DNA from: Seonamhaeicola sp.
Lineage (GTDB): Bacteria; Bacteroidota; Bacteroidia; Flavobacteriales; Flavobacteriaceae
Assembly: GCF_028281565.1 (NCBI RefSeq)
Contig: NZ_JANQJQ010000030.1
Coordinates: 62,001-126,000, forward strand
Length of the DNA: 64,000 nucleotides
Reading direction: 5' to 3'
Of this stretch, positions 15,298-23,749 are shown in pieces (position 1 is the first letter of the stretch; each line of letters opens with the position of its first letter). The notes beneath the pieces were generated by a model. The model saw nothing but the letters and a program-made list of their open reading frames with translations, was not told the origin of the DNA and did no database searches. A program made the position numbers and the translations under genes.

Positions 15298-16070
15298 TTA
15301 TTCTTTTTATAACCCAACAGATAAATAATAGCACCGGGGCCGGATTTTACTTTTCCAACCTGCCATTCAAAAGTATCTTTATTTGATAATCCGTCAATAA
15401 GGTCATTCATTTCTTTTATGGAGTAGGTTCTTAAAACAGACACTATACCATCCCAACATACTAATAGCGGAACAATAGGAATTAAATACGTAAATATAAT
15501 TCTACCTGTTTTGAATGGTTTTATAAAGGGGGTTGAAAACAACACGTTTATTGGAGAAAGCAACATAAAGATGAAACTCTTAAGGTTGCGCTCCTGGGCT
15601 TCAAAAACAGCAATGGCACTTTGACTATCCACCGCATTCTGTAGAATCTGTTGCGCTTCCTTTGGTCTAAAATGATGAAGCGATAAAAACTGGGTTCTTA
15701 AGCCTTTTAAGCTTTCCGGAACACGTAAAGCATCAATAGAAGTTGCTATGTATTCCATGTTATCAGCTTTAGTTTTAGTACTTCTAAAGGCTTCCACGTT
15801 CGGATAGTAATCAGTTAGAATAACTTTAAGTTCCGGATTTTTTTCCAGTAAATGTGCATTTAGTTTTAAAAGTCCGCCACCACCACCGGAAGCTAAATCA
15901 ATAATAGTATTAGTATTGCTTTTTTCCAGTCCTTCTTCAATGACAGGTACAATGGGTTTATAGACATCAAACTTATTCGAAATAAACTGTAAAAAGTCAG
16001 TCATATAGTCTCTTAAAGATGAAGGAAACCATTTTAAGTCTTCAAACTCAAACAGGTGAATTCTGGGCAT
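15294..16070 (-). CDS. SAM-dependent methyltransferase-like protein
   Basis: A 258-aa protein with a motif I-like segment NTIIDLASGGGGGLLKLN (about residues 55-72) followed by LKVILTDYYPNVEAF, as in Rossmann-fold methyltransferases. A helical hydrophobic stretch (ESLNF-like FIFMLLSPINVLFSTPFIKPF, then IIFTYLIPIVPLLVCWDGIV) suggests membrane association. It starts 2 nt after the stop of the SRPBCC-type gene, with which it is surely co-transcribed. The product and substrate are unknown; the family is common in Bacteroidota next to START-like proteins. The 3' end overlaps the rnz stop by 4 nt. Confidence 0.75.
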   Translation of the reverse strand: MPRIHLFEFEDLKWFPSSLRDYMTDFLQFISNKFDVYKPIVPVIEEGLEKSNTNTIIDLASGGGGGLLKLNAHLLEKNPELKVILTDYYPNVEAFRSTKTKADNMEYIATSIDALRVPESLKGLRTQFLSLHHFRPKEAQQILQNAVDSQSAIAVFEAQERNLKSFIFMLLSPINVLFSTPFIKPFKTGRIIFTYLIPIVPLLVCWDGIVSVLRTYSIKEMNDLIDGLSNKDTFEWQVGKVKSGPGAIIYLLGYKKNN

Positions 16071-16072
16071 AT

Positions 16073-16501
16073 TTACCGGCTTTCAGCGTAATTTTTGAAG
16101 TTTACCAACCATTTATCAACTTGTTTTTTGAACATACCCGGAAATACTTTAGCCATGAATTTTATCATAAACCCCGAAAACCTGGTATAATGAATATCAC
16201 AAGTCAATTGAGTTTCGTTGTCCTTGATGGCTGCGAATTTAGAGTGCATGGTATTGCTCATATTTTTATGCTCGTATTGTGCATAAAAGGCATCCGGGAG
16301 TTTGTTTTCAATAATGGTTTCTATCAGATCAAATTTATCATAAATGAGTTTTGATGTGGCTCCTGCTTCGCCTTTGTTACCACTCAGGTGCTCCATGTTT
16401 TGAAAACCCTTTTGTGATTGTTTTAGAGCTTCAGGATCTTCAAAATGTTTTACGACTTCCAATTTGGGTTTATTGATATTGACAGTACAAGTAAATTTCA
16501 T
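16073..16501 (-). CDS. SRPBCC (START-like) family protein
   Basis: A 142-aa protein from the ATG at 16501 (MKFTCTVNINKPKLEVVKHF). An upstream in-frame Met at 16546 would add 15 hydrophobic residues that do not fit the family. The helix-grip fold is seen in the sequence order: strand TCTVNINKP, helix KLEVVKHFED, QSQKGFQNMEHLSG, KLIYDKFDLIETI, QLTCDIHYTRF, then the C-terminal helix KKQVDKWLVNFKNYAE. Such proteins bind lipids or hydrophobic small molecules; the ligand is unknown. It is the first gene of a two-gene unit with the methyltransferase-like gene and is divergent from pdxH (77 nt gap). Confidence 0.85.
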   Translation of the reverse strand: MKFTCTVNINKPKLEVVKHFEDPEALKQSQKGFQNMEHLSGNKGEAGATSKLIYDKFDLIETIIENKLPDAFYAQYEHKNMSNTMHSKFAAIKDNETQLTCDIHYTRFSGFMIKFMAKVFPGMFKKQVDKWLVNFKNYAESR

Positions 16502-16578
16502 TTTATTGATTTTTAGCATGATACTAAAAATACTAAAAAATAGCATTAATAAAGTAAAATCATGTAAATTGCAGGGGT

Positions 16579-17226
16579 ATGGAAAAGGATTTAAGTAGCT
16601 ATAGAAAGTCTTATGAAAAGGGAGCTCTACTTTTAAGTGAAGTCCCTGAAAACCCTATGGAATTGTTTCAAAAGTGGTTCTTTGAGGTGGATAAGTTTTT
16701 TGCTGAAGACGAAACCAATGCCATGATTATTTCTACTATTGGAGTTGACGGATATCCCAAGAATAGGGTAGTGCTGCTTAAAAAATATACCTATGAAGGT
16801 TTTATTTTCTTTACAAATTACGCAAGTGAAAAGGGCAAAGCCATAGAACAAAACCCCAATGTTTGTTTGTCTTTTTTTTGGCATGGAGCCGAACGCCAGG
16901 TCATCATTAAAGGAAAAGCGGAAAAGGTTGCCGAAAATTTAAGTGATGGTTATTTTGAGTCCAGGCCTCGTGGCAGTCAGTTGGGGGCTTTAGCATCCAA
17001 CCAAAGTGAAGTCGTTGAGGACCGTGATTTTTTAGAACAAAAGCTTTCTGATTTGGAAAAGGAGTTTGAAGGTAAAGACGTACCGAGACCCACTAATTGG
17101 GGTGGGTATATCGTAAAGCCTGTTGAGATAGAATTTTGGCAGGGGAGACCTAACAGATTGCACGACAGAATCAGGTATCAACTTCAACCGGATTACAACT
17201 GGTTAATTCATCGATTATCTCCTTAG
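16579..17226 (+). CDS. pdxH: Pyridoxamine 5'-phosphate oxidase
   Basis: A 215-aa FMN enzyme that makes pyridoxal 5'-phosphate from PNP or PMP. Visible landmarks are the N-terminal SSYRKSYEKGALL, the FMN-binding PKNRVVLLKKYTYEGFIFFTNYASEKG, FESRPRGSQLGALASNQSE and the C-terminal EFWQGRPNRLHDRIRY (the arginines near the C-terminus bind substrate and FMN). The length and all motifs are standard. Start at 16579; its intergenic neighbour upstream is divergent. A cluster of TCGATT repeats follows downstream before the next gene. Confidence 0.97.
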   Translation: MEKDLSSYRKSYEKGALLLSEVPENPMELFQKWFFEVDKFFAEDETNAMIISTIGVDGYPKNRVVLLKKYTYEGFIFFTNYASEKGKAIEQNPNVCLSFFWHGAERQVIIKGKAEKVAENLSDGYFESRPRGSQLGALASNQSEVVEDRDFLEQKLSDLEKEFEGKDVPRPTNWGGYIVKPVEIEFWQGRPNRLHDRIRYQLQPDYNWLIHRLSP

Positions 17227-17271
17227 AAAATCCGTTGAAATACATATTTTAATATTTTATTTTACATTTTA

Positions 17272-17319
17272 TCGATTAAAAACGTATTTCATCGATTTTA
17301 AGCATGTCGTTTATCGATT
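17272..17319. promoter_or_regulatory. Three direct TCGATT repeats, about 21-bp period
   Basis: TCGATTAA at 17272, TCGATTTTA at 17292 and TCGATTTTA at 17314, so spacing 20 and 22 nt. They lie 75-120 nt upstream of the CAP-domain gene (17392). Similar arrays are at 29746-29793 and 30358-30389. The period of two helical turns is what a regulator binding direct repeats (for example a LytTR-type response regulator) would use; this is inference. Confidence 0.6.
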
Positions 17320-17391
17320 TTAAACCTTGATAGGTGCATATGCTATCCCTGGTTAATAACTTTATAGGACCAAATCTAAATTTACCTACTT

Positions 17392-17886
17392 ATGAAGTTA
17401 TTAAACAAGCTGCCATTGTTGGCATTGTTAGCTGTTTTGAGTTTTTCCTGCTCAACAGACAGCATTGATGAAAAGGCGAACGCCATTGAATTAAGTCTTG
17501 TCACTCCCGAAACAAAAACCATTGAAATTGAAATCCTAGAGAACATCAATAATCATAGATTGTCTATGGGTTTAGACCCGCTGGAAGGTATGACTATTGT
17601 TAAATCTGTGGCTTACAGCCACACGGATTATATGGTTGATACCGGTGAAATTTCTCATGATAATTTCTTTACACGCAGCAATTATTTAAAGCAAAATGCC
17701 GGTGCCAAAAAAGTATCTGAAAATGTTGCTTACGGCTATAGTACAGCCAGAACGGTTGTAAACGCCTGGTTAAAGAGCGAAGCACATAAAGCCAATATAG
17801 AAGGTGATTTTACGAATTGTGATGTATCTGCCGAAAAAAATGAAAAGGGCAGATGGTATTTTACTAACATCTTTATTAAAAAGTAA
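17392..17886 (+). CDS. CAP-domain (SCP/PR-1-like) lipoprotein
   Basis: A 164-aa exported lipoprotein. The signal peptide ends in LSFSC, giving lipid attachment at Cys20. Residues 45-164 form a CAP domain: EILENINNHRLSMGL, the AYSHTDYMVDTG.ISHDNF motif with conserved His residues, SENVAYG, and NAWLKSEAHKANIEGDFT with GRWYFTNIFIKK at the end. Bacterial CAP proteins are secreted; their ligands vary and are unknown here. The upstream TCGATT repeats suggest shared control with the surface loci. A 7-bp inverted repeat (ACGTTAC/GTAACGT) spans the stop codon. Confidence 0.9.
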   Translation: MKLLNKLPLLALLAVLSFSCSTDSIDEKANAIELSLVTPETKTIEIEILENINNHRLSMGLDPLEGMTIVKSVAYSHTDYMVDTGEISHDNFFTRSNYLKQNAGAKKVSENVAYGYSTARTVVNAWLKSEAHKANIEGDFTNCDVSAEKNEKGRWYFTNIFIKK

Positions 17887-18029
17887 CGTTACTTGGTTGT
17901 AACGTAAACCTATAACCTTATTTGATTTACTGATTATTAGCAACTTTGCACGGTAGCGGTATTGTGCAATTAAAAAATTAAATAGGTTATTTTAATAACT
18001 TTATGTTATTGAATTTAGCTTTAGGTATA

Positions 18030-18057
18030 AAACCCTCCCAGTTCCGGGAGGGTTTTT
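18030..18057. terminator. Strong (bidirectional-looking) terminator
   Basis: AAACCCTCCC and CGGGAGGGTTTTTA form a 10-bp GC-rich stem with a short loop and a T tract on the plus side; the minus side also has an A/T-rich flank. It is 144 nt after the CAP stop and 35 nt before the CHAP gene stop, and so can serve convergent transcripts or a short RNA starting near 17945. Confidence 0.9.
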
Positions 18058-18091
18058 AAGTTAAAATTCCAGTATATAGAATATTTGTGAT

Positions 18092-18688
18092 CTAATGGTT
18101 AGCTTCCTTTCTCAGCCAACCTAAAATTCTATCATTTTTAATTTGCCATTTTCCCTTTTCTTTAACTAAATCATATTTTGCTCTGGAATTCCCAAAAGGT
18201 CCTGGGTTCTGTTGTATGATTTCAATTTCTTCTTCAGTAACTTGTGAAATTATTGAAACGTGCCCATATTTATTCATTACCGTTCCTGAGTAAACAACCA
18301 AATCATTTATTTTTGGTTTAGATTTGCTGGGATTAGTATACTGAATTAAACGCCTTTGTTTATTAATATTTCCGTCATTTACATTAGGATTGAAAAAGTC
18401 TTTTGCATGTCCATAGCTGTTAGGCATTTTATGATTCAGTTCTTGATAGTAATATCGTTTTACAAATTCAACACATTGGTATTTTAAGCCAAGGTTATAT
18501 CCATCTTTAGTCAAATTTCGACCATCAACGTTCCCAATATTACCGTTGAAGTAGACAGGAACCCCATTTAAATTATCAACTTCTTGTCCAACTTTGAATT
18601 TCGGGTTCAGATTAAGTTGTTTATAGGCGTAAAGTCCAAGAACGATTAAAGTTAAGATTACAAATATGAACAAAATTATTTTTTTCAA
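18092..18688 (-). CDS. CHAP-domain protein (putative amidase), membrane-anchored
   Basis: A 198-aa protein with a single N-terminal hydrophobic segment (IILFIFVILTLIVLGLYAY, about residues 3-21) that may anchor it, followed by a CHAP domain. The nucleophile Cys lies in KYQCVEFVKRYYYQ (about residue 70) and the His in GHVSIISQVTEEEIEI (about residue 142), which fit the Cys-His catalytic pair of NlpC/P60-like amidases. CHAP enzymes cut peptidoglycan or glutathionylspermidine-like amides; the substrate here is unknown. The only in-frame start codon is a TTG (18688), with no Met between it and the anchor. The coding region is unusually AT-rich. Confidence 0.85.
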   Translation of the reverse strand: MKKIILFIFVILTLIVLGLYAYKQLNLNPKFKVGQEVDNLNGVPVYFNGNIGNVDGRNLTKDGYNLGLKYQCVEFVKRYYYQELNHKMPNSYGHAKDFFNPNVNDGNINKQRRLIQYTNPSKSKPKINDLVVYSGTVMNKYGHVSIISQVTEEEIEIIQQNPGPFGNSRAKYDLVKEKGKWQIKNDRILGWLRKEANH

Positions 18689-18765
18689 TTTACCACGAAT
18701 GAGTTACCATTAGACATAACTTTATGTAACGAACGATATTACTTATGGATACTAAATATACCTAC

Positions 18766-18806
18766 AATAAAAAAACCATCAAAAATATCTAATCTTTTGA
18801 TGGTTT
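18766..18806 (-). terminator. Terminator of the adhesin-PorP-OmpA operon
   Basis: On the minus strand, AAACCATCAAAA and its complement (18806-18773) form a 12-bp stem followed by a run of T (18772-18766). It lies 87 nt beyond the stop of the last OmpA gene; one dispersed palindrome sits between. Confidence 0.88.
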
Positions 18807-18841
18807 AAGTTATCGAGGGTAAAATCCGATTATGGGGATGG

Positions 18842-18885
18842 ATTCCTGCTTTTACTTCGACAAGCTCAGCATGACACGCAGGAAT
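18842..18885. repeat. Dispersed palindromic element
   Basis: Arms ATTCCTGC and GCAGGAAT enclose TTCGACAAGCTCAGCATGACA, the core of the repeat family seen at 728, 5324, 11525, 13058 and 52.6 kb. It is inside the 3' untranslated region of the OmpA operon, between the stop and the terminator. Confidence 0.7.
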
Positions 18886-18892
18886 GACAAAA

Positions 18893-20812
18893 TTATTTCA
18901 TTTTAATAACAATAAATTGGGTACGACGGTTTAACTGGTGTTGGTCTTCAGTACAATTAACAGTACCATCACAATCATTAGCTAATTTTTGCTCACCATA
19001 GCCTTTATATTCTGTTATTCTGGAAGGATCCACACCATTCTTGATCAGGTACTCATAAGTAGCATTGGCTCTTTCCTGGGAAAGAATATCATTGTATGCT
19101 TCTGAACCTCTGGAATCTGTATGCGATTCAATCTTAATAACCATACTTGGATATACATTCATCATTAAGTTAACTATTCTGTTTAACTCAACGGTGCCGT
19201 CTTCTCTAATATTATATTTATTAAAATCGAAGTAAATAGGGTATAATTCTTCAATTGGAATGTCTTCTATTGATACAGGCTCTAACCTAATATTCGTTGT
19301 TAACCTTGTAACACTGTTTTTAATGCCTTTTGAAGTCACATTTTGAGTGTGGTCTACATAGTTTTCCTTTCTGGTATCAACTATATAATCAGCATCTCGG
19401 TCTATGTTTATTTCATAATGCCCGTCTTCATCAGAAATTAAATCTGCAATTTTGTTACCGTTAGCATCTTTTAGCGTAACTAAGGCATTTGTTACGGGGG
19501 CATTAGTATTAGCGTCTGTGATTGTTCCTTCAATAATCAATTGAGGAATCCTGTCATAAGCATAAATATCATCACTTCCCACACCACCATTTCTGTTAGA
19601 AGCAAAGAAACCGGACAAACCATCTTCACTCATAAAGAATGAAAAGTCGTCTTTACTGGAGTTTACGGGAACACCAAGATTTAATACACTTATCACTTGG
19701 TTGTTCTTATCAGAAACGGTTCCAAAAATATCCAACAAGCCTAATCCGGGGTGGCCATCCGAAGCAAAGAACAAGGTACCTTCACTATTTACAAATGGGA
19801 AACGTTCGTTTTTATCAGTATTAATGATCTTACCTGCATTTTGAGGCGTTCCGTAAGAACCATTATCTTTAATGTCTACATAATAGATATCTGATCCGCC
19901 ATAGCCACCAGGCCTATCTGAAGCAAAATATAATTTGGTTTCGTCATGACTTAAAGCCGGATGTCCATTAGAGTAACTATGGTCATTAAAACTAAGTTCT
20001 TCAATGTTGGTCCATTCCCCTTCAATTAAAGAGGCTTTATATATCTTTAAATTAGTGATGCCGTATTGGTCATTTCCCAAGGTGTTTTTATTATAATCAT
20101 TTCTTGAAAAATACATGGTTTTGCCATCTTTAGTCATAGTAATAGGCCCTTCATGGAAAACAGAGTTTACATCACCTTTTATTCTGGACTTATGGTCTAC
20201 GATGCTATCCGTACGGTTACCTGTAGCATATATGTCCAGAAAAGGTTCTCCGTTCCATCCGTAAATGTGTTTTGAAGATACCCCTTCATCTCTGGACGAA
20301 GCAAAATAGATAGTTCCGTCGTGTTCGTAAGCCCCAAAATCGGCATATTTCGAATTGAAGTTAACATCAGCTAAAAAGTACTGTTGCTTGGCATTGAAAA
20401 TAGAGTTGATAAAATCTTCATCTTTAGAAAAGTTAAGGTCGTTTATTCTGCCTCCTTCTTTTCTATATCTACGAAGCCACTTACGGGACTCTTTATAGTC
20501 TTTAACCCCTCTTAAAGCTTGTGCATAGTTATAATAATATGCAATGGGAATATTCTCCTGTTCAACCACTTTCCTGTAGTACACTACGGCACTGTCCGGG
20601 TTGCGCATAAAGGCATAACTATCGGCTAATTGCCTTGTTGCATAATCAGCATTGTAGTTTTTATCAATAAGTTCATGATATACTTCAGCTGCATTTGCAA
20701 ATGAGAATTTATTAAATAGATTATCCGCTTTTTTTTGAGAGCCATATTGGGCAAAAGCTGCCATACTTGCTAGCAGTATAAAACCGGATAATATGTAACT
20801 TTTTAATTTCAT
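18893..20812 (-). CDS. PorE-like OmpA family protein (second of two tandem copies)
   Basis: A 639-aa exported protein with four modules: TPR-like helices (about 25-140), a six-bladed WD40-like (PD40) propeller (about 150-420; ASDRPGGYGGSDIYYVD, ASNRNGGVGSDDIYAYDR), a CarboxypepD_reg-like domain (about 428-505) and an OmpA-type peptidoglycan-binding domain (about 520-639; PIYFDFNKYNIRED, ESHTDSRGSEAYNDILSQERA, LNRRTQFIVIKMK). This is the architecture of the T9SS protein PorE. Its signal peptide ends AAFAQ. It is 69 nt after the paralogue at 20882 and follows the adhesin and PorP/SprF genes, so it probably anchors the export unit to peptidoglycan. It is the last gene of the operon. Confidence 0.88.
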   Translation of the reverse strand: MKLKSYILSGFILLASMAAFAQYGSQKKADNLFNKFSFANAAEVYHELIDKNYNADYATRQLADSYAFMRNPDSAVVYYRKVVEQENIPIAYYYNYAQALRGVKDYKESRKWLRRYRKEGGRINDLNFSKDEDFINSIFNAKQQYFLADVNFNSKYADFGAYEHDGTIYFASSRDEGVSSKHIYGWNGEPFLDIYATGNRTDSIVDHKSRIKGDVNSVFHEGPITMTKDGKTMYFSRNDYNKNTLGNDQYGITNLKIYKASLIEGEWTNIEELSFNDHSYSNGHPALSHDETKLYFASDRPGGYGGSDIYYVDIKDNGSYGTPQNAGKIINTDKNERFPFVNSEGTLFFASDGHPGLGLLDIFGTVSDKNNQVISVLNLGVPVNSSKDDFSFFMSEDGLSGFFASNRNGGVGSDDIYAYDRIPQLIIEGTITDANTNAPVTNALVTLKDANGNKIADLISDEDGHYEINIDRDADYIVDTRKENYVDHTQNVTSKGIKNSVTRLTTNIRLEPVSIEDIPIEELYPIYFDFNKYNIREDGTVELNRIVNLMMNVYPSMVIKIESHTDSRGSEAYNDILSQERANATYEYLIKNGVDPSRITEYKGYGEQKLANDCDGTVNCTEDQHQLNRRTQFIVIKMK

Positions 20813-20881
20813 GGGGTCTTTAGTTTAAATTAAAAATCTACCAGTTATAGTTCATGTTTTTTACACACATTAAGCGTGTGA

Positions 20882-22798
20882 TTACTCCATTTTTACAACA
20901 ATAAATTGTGTACGTCGGTTTAATTGGTGTTCTTCTTCTTCACAATTTTGACCATCTTCACAACCGTTTGTTAACCTGCGTTCACCAAAGCCTTCATAGG
21001 CCGTAATTCTTGCAGGATCAATACCTTTAGAGATTAAATATTCGTATGTTGAATTTGCTCTGTCAATAGATAATTTATCGTTATAGGTGAGGGCACCTCT
21101 GGAATCTGTATGGGATTCGATTCGAATTACCATTTCCGGATAATCATTCTGCATTAAATCCACGATCTTGTCAAGTTCCTCGGCCGCATCTTTTCTTATG
21201 TTATGACTATCGAAATCAAAATAAATAGTATTTAATTCAGCAAGCTTTACAACATTTGGAACCGGGTTTAATAACAAGTTAGCGTTAATTGTAATCAGTT
21301 CCGTTTGAATATTTTTTGATGTAAAGTTTCTGTAATCCTCAATATATTTTTCCTGGCTGGCGACTATTTTATAATCCTGATTTCTATCAATATTTATTTG
21401 ATAGAAACCGTTTTCATCAGTTTCCATATAGGCTATCTGATTCCCTTTATCATCGAATAATGTGATTTTAGCTCCAACTATTGGCTGGGTGTTAATGGCA
21501 TCTGTAACTACACCCTCAACATGTAATGTTGGTTCTCTGTGATAGGCGTAAATATCATCATCACCTCGACCACCGGTTCTGTTTGAAGCAAAATAACCGG
21601 TAATGCCATTGGGGTTCATGGTAAAAGAGAAATCATCCTTATTTGAATTTATCGGCACTCCTAAATTCACCACGTCAACAAAATCACCTGCTTCATCCTT
21701 AATAGTGGCAAATACATCTAAAAGCCCTAAACCGGTGTGTCCGTCAGATGAAAAGAATAACACATCTTCCTGGTTTATAAAAGGAAATCCTTCGGCACTT
21801 TCCGTATTGATAACACCGCCTAAGTTTTTCGGTTCACCCAAGGAGCCGTCAGGATTAATATCAACTACATAAATATCAGATCCGCCAAAACCACCTGGCC
21901 TGTCTGATGCGAAATATAATTTGGTGTCGTCTTTATTTAAAGCTGCATGCTGTGTTGAAAATTCATCACCATTTATTGAAAGGTCTTCAATATCTGTCCA
22001 TATACTATCACGATAGGTAGCACGGTATATTTTCATATTGGTTAACCCTTTCCTATCCTTTTTCTCAATCTGATTATTAAAGTTATTACTTGAATAATAC
22101 ATGTACCTGCCATTTTTGGTAATGGTAACAGGACCGTCATGATAAATGGAATTGATATCACCTTTTACTTTTCCGGTATGATCTACATTCCTTCTGGTTC
22201 CAACTTCAGTTACATAAACATCCAGAAACGGTTGTTCGTTCCAACCGTAAACGCGCTTAATTGAAACACCTTTGTCTCTGGTAGAAGCAAAATATATTTT
22301 TCCATTGTGTTCAAAAGCACCAAAATCACTGAATCTTGAGTTAAACCTTACTCTATCTAAAAAGTACTGCTTTTTGGCATTAAAAACACTGGTAATAAAA
22401 TTCACGTCTTTAGAGAAATCGTTGGCATTTACAACGCCTCCGGAATCTTTAAACCGTTGCAGCCAAAGATTGGATTCTTTATACTTTTTTATGCCTCGTA
22501 ACGATTGGGCATAACTGTAATAATATTGTATAGGTACATTTTCCTGTTTAACAACCGATTTATAGTAACGTGCCGCATTTTTAGGATCTCTTAAATAGGC
22601 ATAACAATCTGCCAAACGTCTTGTGGCGTAATCTTTATTGTAGTTCTTCTGAATAAGTTCTCTGTATACTTTAGCAGCTTTTACAAATGAAAATTTGTTA
22701 AATAAAGTATCTGCTCTTTTTTGCCGTCCTTGTTGTGGGAAAGCAGAAAAGCTTAAGGCTAAAGTGATACAAATTAATATGTAATGTTTTAATCTCAT
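20882..22798 (-). CDS. PorE-like OmpA family protein (first of two tandem copies)
   Basis: A 638-aa paralogue of the downstream gene with the same module order: TPR-like (25-140), PD40 propeller (ASDRPGGFGGSDIYVVDI, SSDGHTGLGLLDVFATI, ASNRTGGRGDDDIYAYHR), CarboxypepD_reg-like and OmpA (TIYFDFDSHNIRKD, ESHTDSRGALTYNDKLSIDRA). The OmpA Asp and Arg that contact diaminopimelate are retained (DSRG, RRTQFIV). It begins 13 nt after the PorP/SprF stop, so it is clearly co-transcribed. The tandem pair is well diverged at the protein level, suggesting an older duplication with retained, perhaps distinct, roles. Confidence 0.88.
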   Translation of the reverse strand: MRLKHYILICITLALSFSAFPQQGRQKRADTLFNKFSFVKAAKVYRELIQKNYNKDYATRRLADCYAYLRDPKNAARYYKSVVKQENVPIQYYYSYAQSLRGIKKYKESNLWLQRFKDSGGVVNANDFSKDVNFITSVFNAKKQYFLDRVRFNSRFSDFGAFEHNGKIYFASTRDKGVSIKRVYGWNEQPFLDVYVTEVGTRRNVDHTGKVKGDINSIYHDGPVTITKNGRYMYYSSNNFNNQIEKKDRKGLTNMKIYRATYRDSIWTDIEDLSINGDEFSTQHAALNKDDTKLYFASDRPGGFGGSDIYVVDINPDGSLGEPKNLGGVINTESAEGFPFINQEDVLFFSSDGHTGLGLLDVFATIKDEAGDFVDVVNLGVPINSNKDDFSFTMNPNGITGYFASNRTGGRGDDDIYAYHREPTLHVEGVVTDAINTQPIVGAKITLFDDKGNQIAYMETDENGFYQINIDRNQDYKIVASQEKYIEDYRNFTSKNIQTELITINANLLLNPVPNVVKLAELNTIYFDFDSHNIRKDAAEELDKIVDLMQNDYPEMVIRIESHTDSRGALTYNDKLSIDRANSTYEYLISKGIDPARITAYEGFGERRLTNGCEDGQNCEEEEHQLNRRTQFIVVKME

Positions 22799-22811
22799 AT
22801 TATGACCTATA

Positions 22812-23738
22812 TTAGAAATATCTCGGTGATTTTAGTTTAGAACTCAGGAATTTAAATTCATAAATTAATAATATCTCATGGGTTCCTGAAGTATAACTGG
22901 TTATATCAGAATTAGGTTTTTCATAAGCGTATCCCAAACGTAATTGTCTGGATACCTGAAAATCCACAATACCACCAAAGGCAGAGGTTTGTTCACTTAT
23001 TCTGTAGGACGCTCCTAACCAGAATTTCTCATTAAACAAGAAATTGGCTGTAAGGTCATACGAAATGGGAGCTCCATTGGTCGCTTTTATTAAACCGGCA
23101 GGTTTAAATTTAATGCTTTTACTTAAATCTATGACACCACCTACTGTGAAATAATAACTAATTCTGTCTAGAGCTTCAATGTCATCATTTCTATTACTGT
23201 CAGTATTTAATATTCTTGGAGCAGATAATCCTGCATAAATCCTGTTGGTGCTCCAGTAAACACCGGCGCCAAAATTAGGGGCCCAACGGTTTTCGTAGCC
23301 TCTAAAAAACGGGTCATTTCTAACATCGTCGGCGTTCAAAAAATCCTGGTCAAAGCTATACTGTGTAAATCCGGCTTTTAAACCAAATGATAATTTTCCA
23401 TCAACTCCGGTTGGGATGGCATATGCAAAATCTCCATATAAGTATGAAAAATTCTGCGGACCTAAATCATCTTCAATAAAAGACAATCCTAAACCAACTC
23501 TGTCATTCCTTAACGGGGTATGAATAGAAAGTGTCTGGGTTATGGGGCCACCTTTAAAACCAACCCACTGGCTACGGTGTAATCCAACAATACTCAAAGC
23601 CTCTCTACTTCCTGCATACGCAGGATTTACCGAGATTGTATTGTACATGTACTGCGTGAATTGGGGCATTTGCTGTGCAATTCCCGAAGCACAACTAAAC
23701 AATGCAATAGCTATTATAAGATGTTTAATACGTGTCAT
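22812..23738 (-). CDS. PorP/SprF family T9SS membrane protein
   Basis: A 308-aa outer-membrane beta-barrel. The signal peptide ends GIAQQ, followed by the family hallmark MPQFTQYMYNTISVNPAYAGSREALSIVGLHRSQWVGFKGGPITQTLSIHTP and ending in a strand-rich C-terminus. Family members are needed to export partner adhesins that carry type B C-terminal domains. It begins 11 nt after the 1660-aa adhesin stop, and is thus the dedicated partner of that adhesin. The assignment to family is secure; the partner is inferred from order. Confidence 0.92.
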   Translation of the reverse strand: MTRIKHLIIAIALFSCASGIAQQMPQFTQYMYNTISVNPAYAGSREALSIVGLHRSQWVGFKGGPITQTLSIHTPLRNDRVGLGLSFIEDDLGPQNFSYLYGDFAYAIPTGVDGKLSFGLKAGFTQYSFDQDFLNADDVRNDPFFRGYENRWAPNFGAGVYWSTNRIYAGLSAPRILNTDSNRNDDIEALDRISYYFTVGGVIDLSKSIKFKPAGLIKATNGAPISYDLTANFLFNEKFWLGASYRISEQTSAFGGIVDFQVSRQLRLGYAYEKPNSDITSYTSGTHEILLIYEFKFLSSKLKSPRYF

Positions 23739-23749
23739 AGGTTAAGTTT

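Noticed and set aside
16502..16546. Longer SRPBCC protein starting at 16546
   Set aside because: The extra 15 residues are hydrophobic and outside the family fold; the ATG at 16501 starts directly at the first strand.
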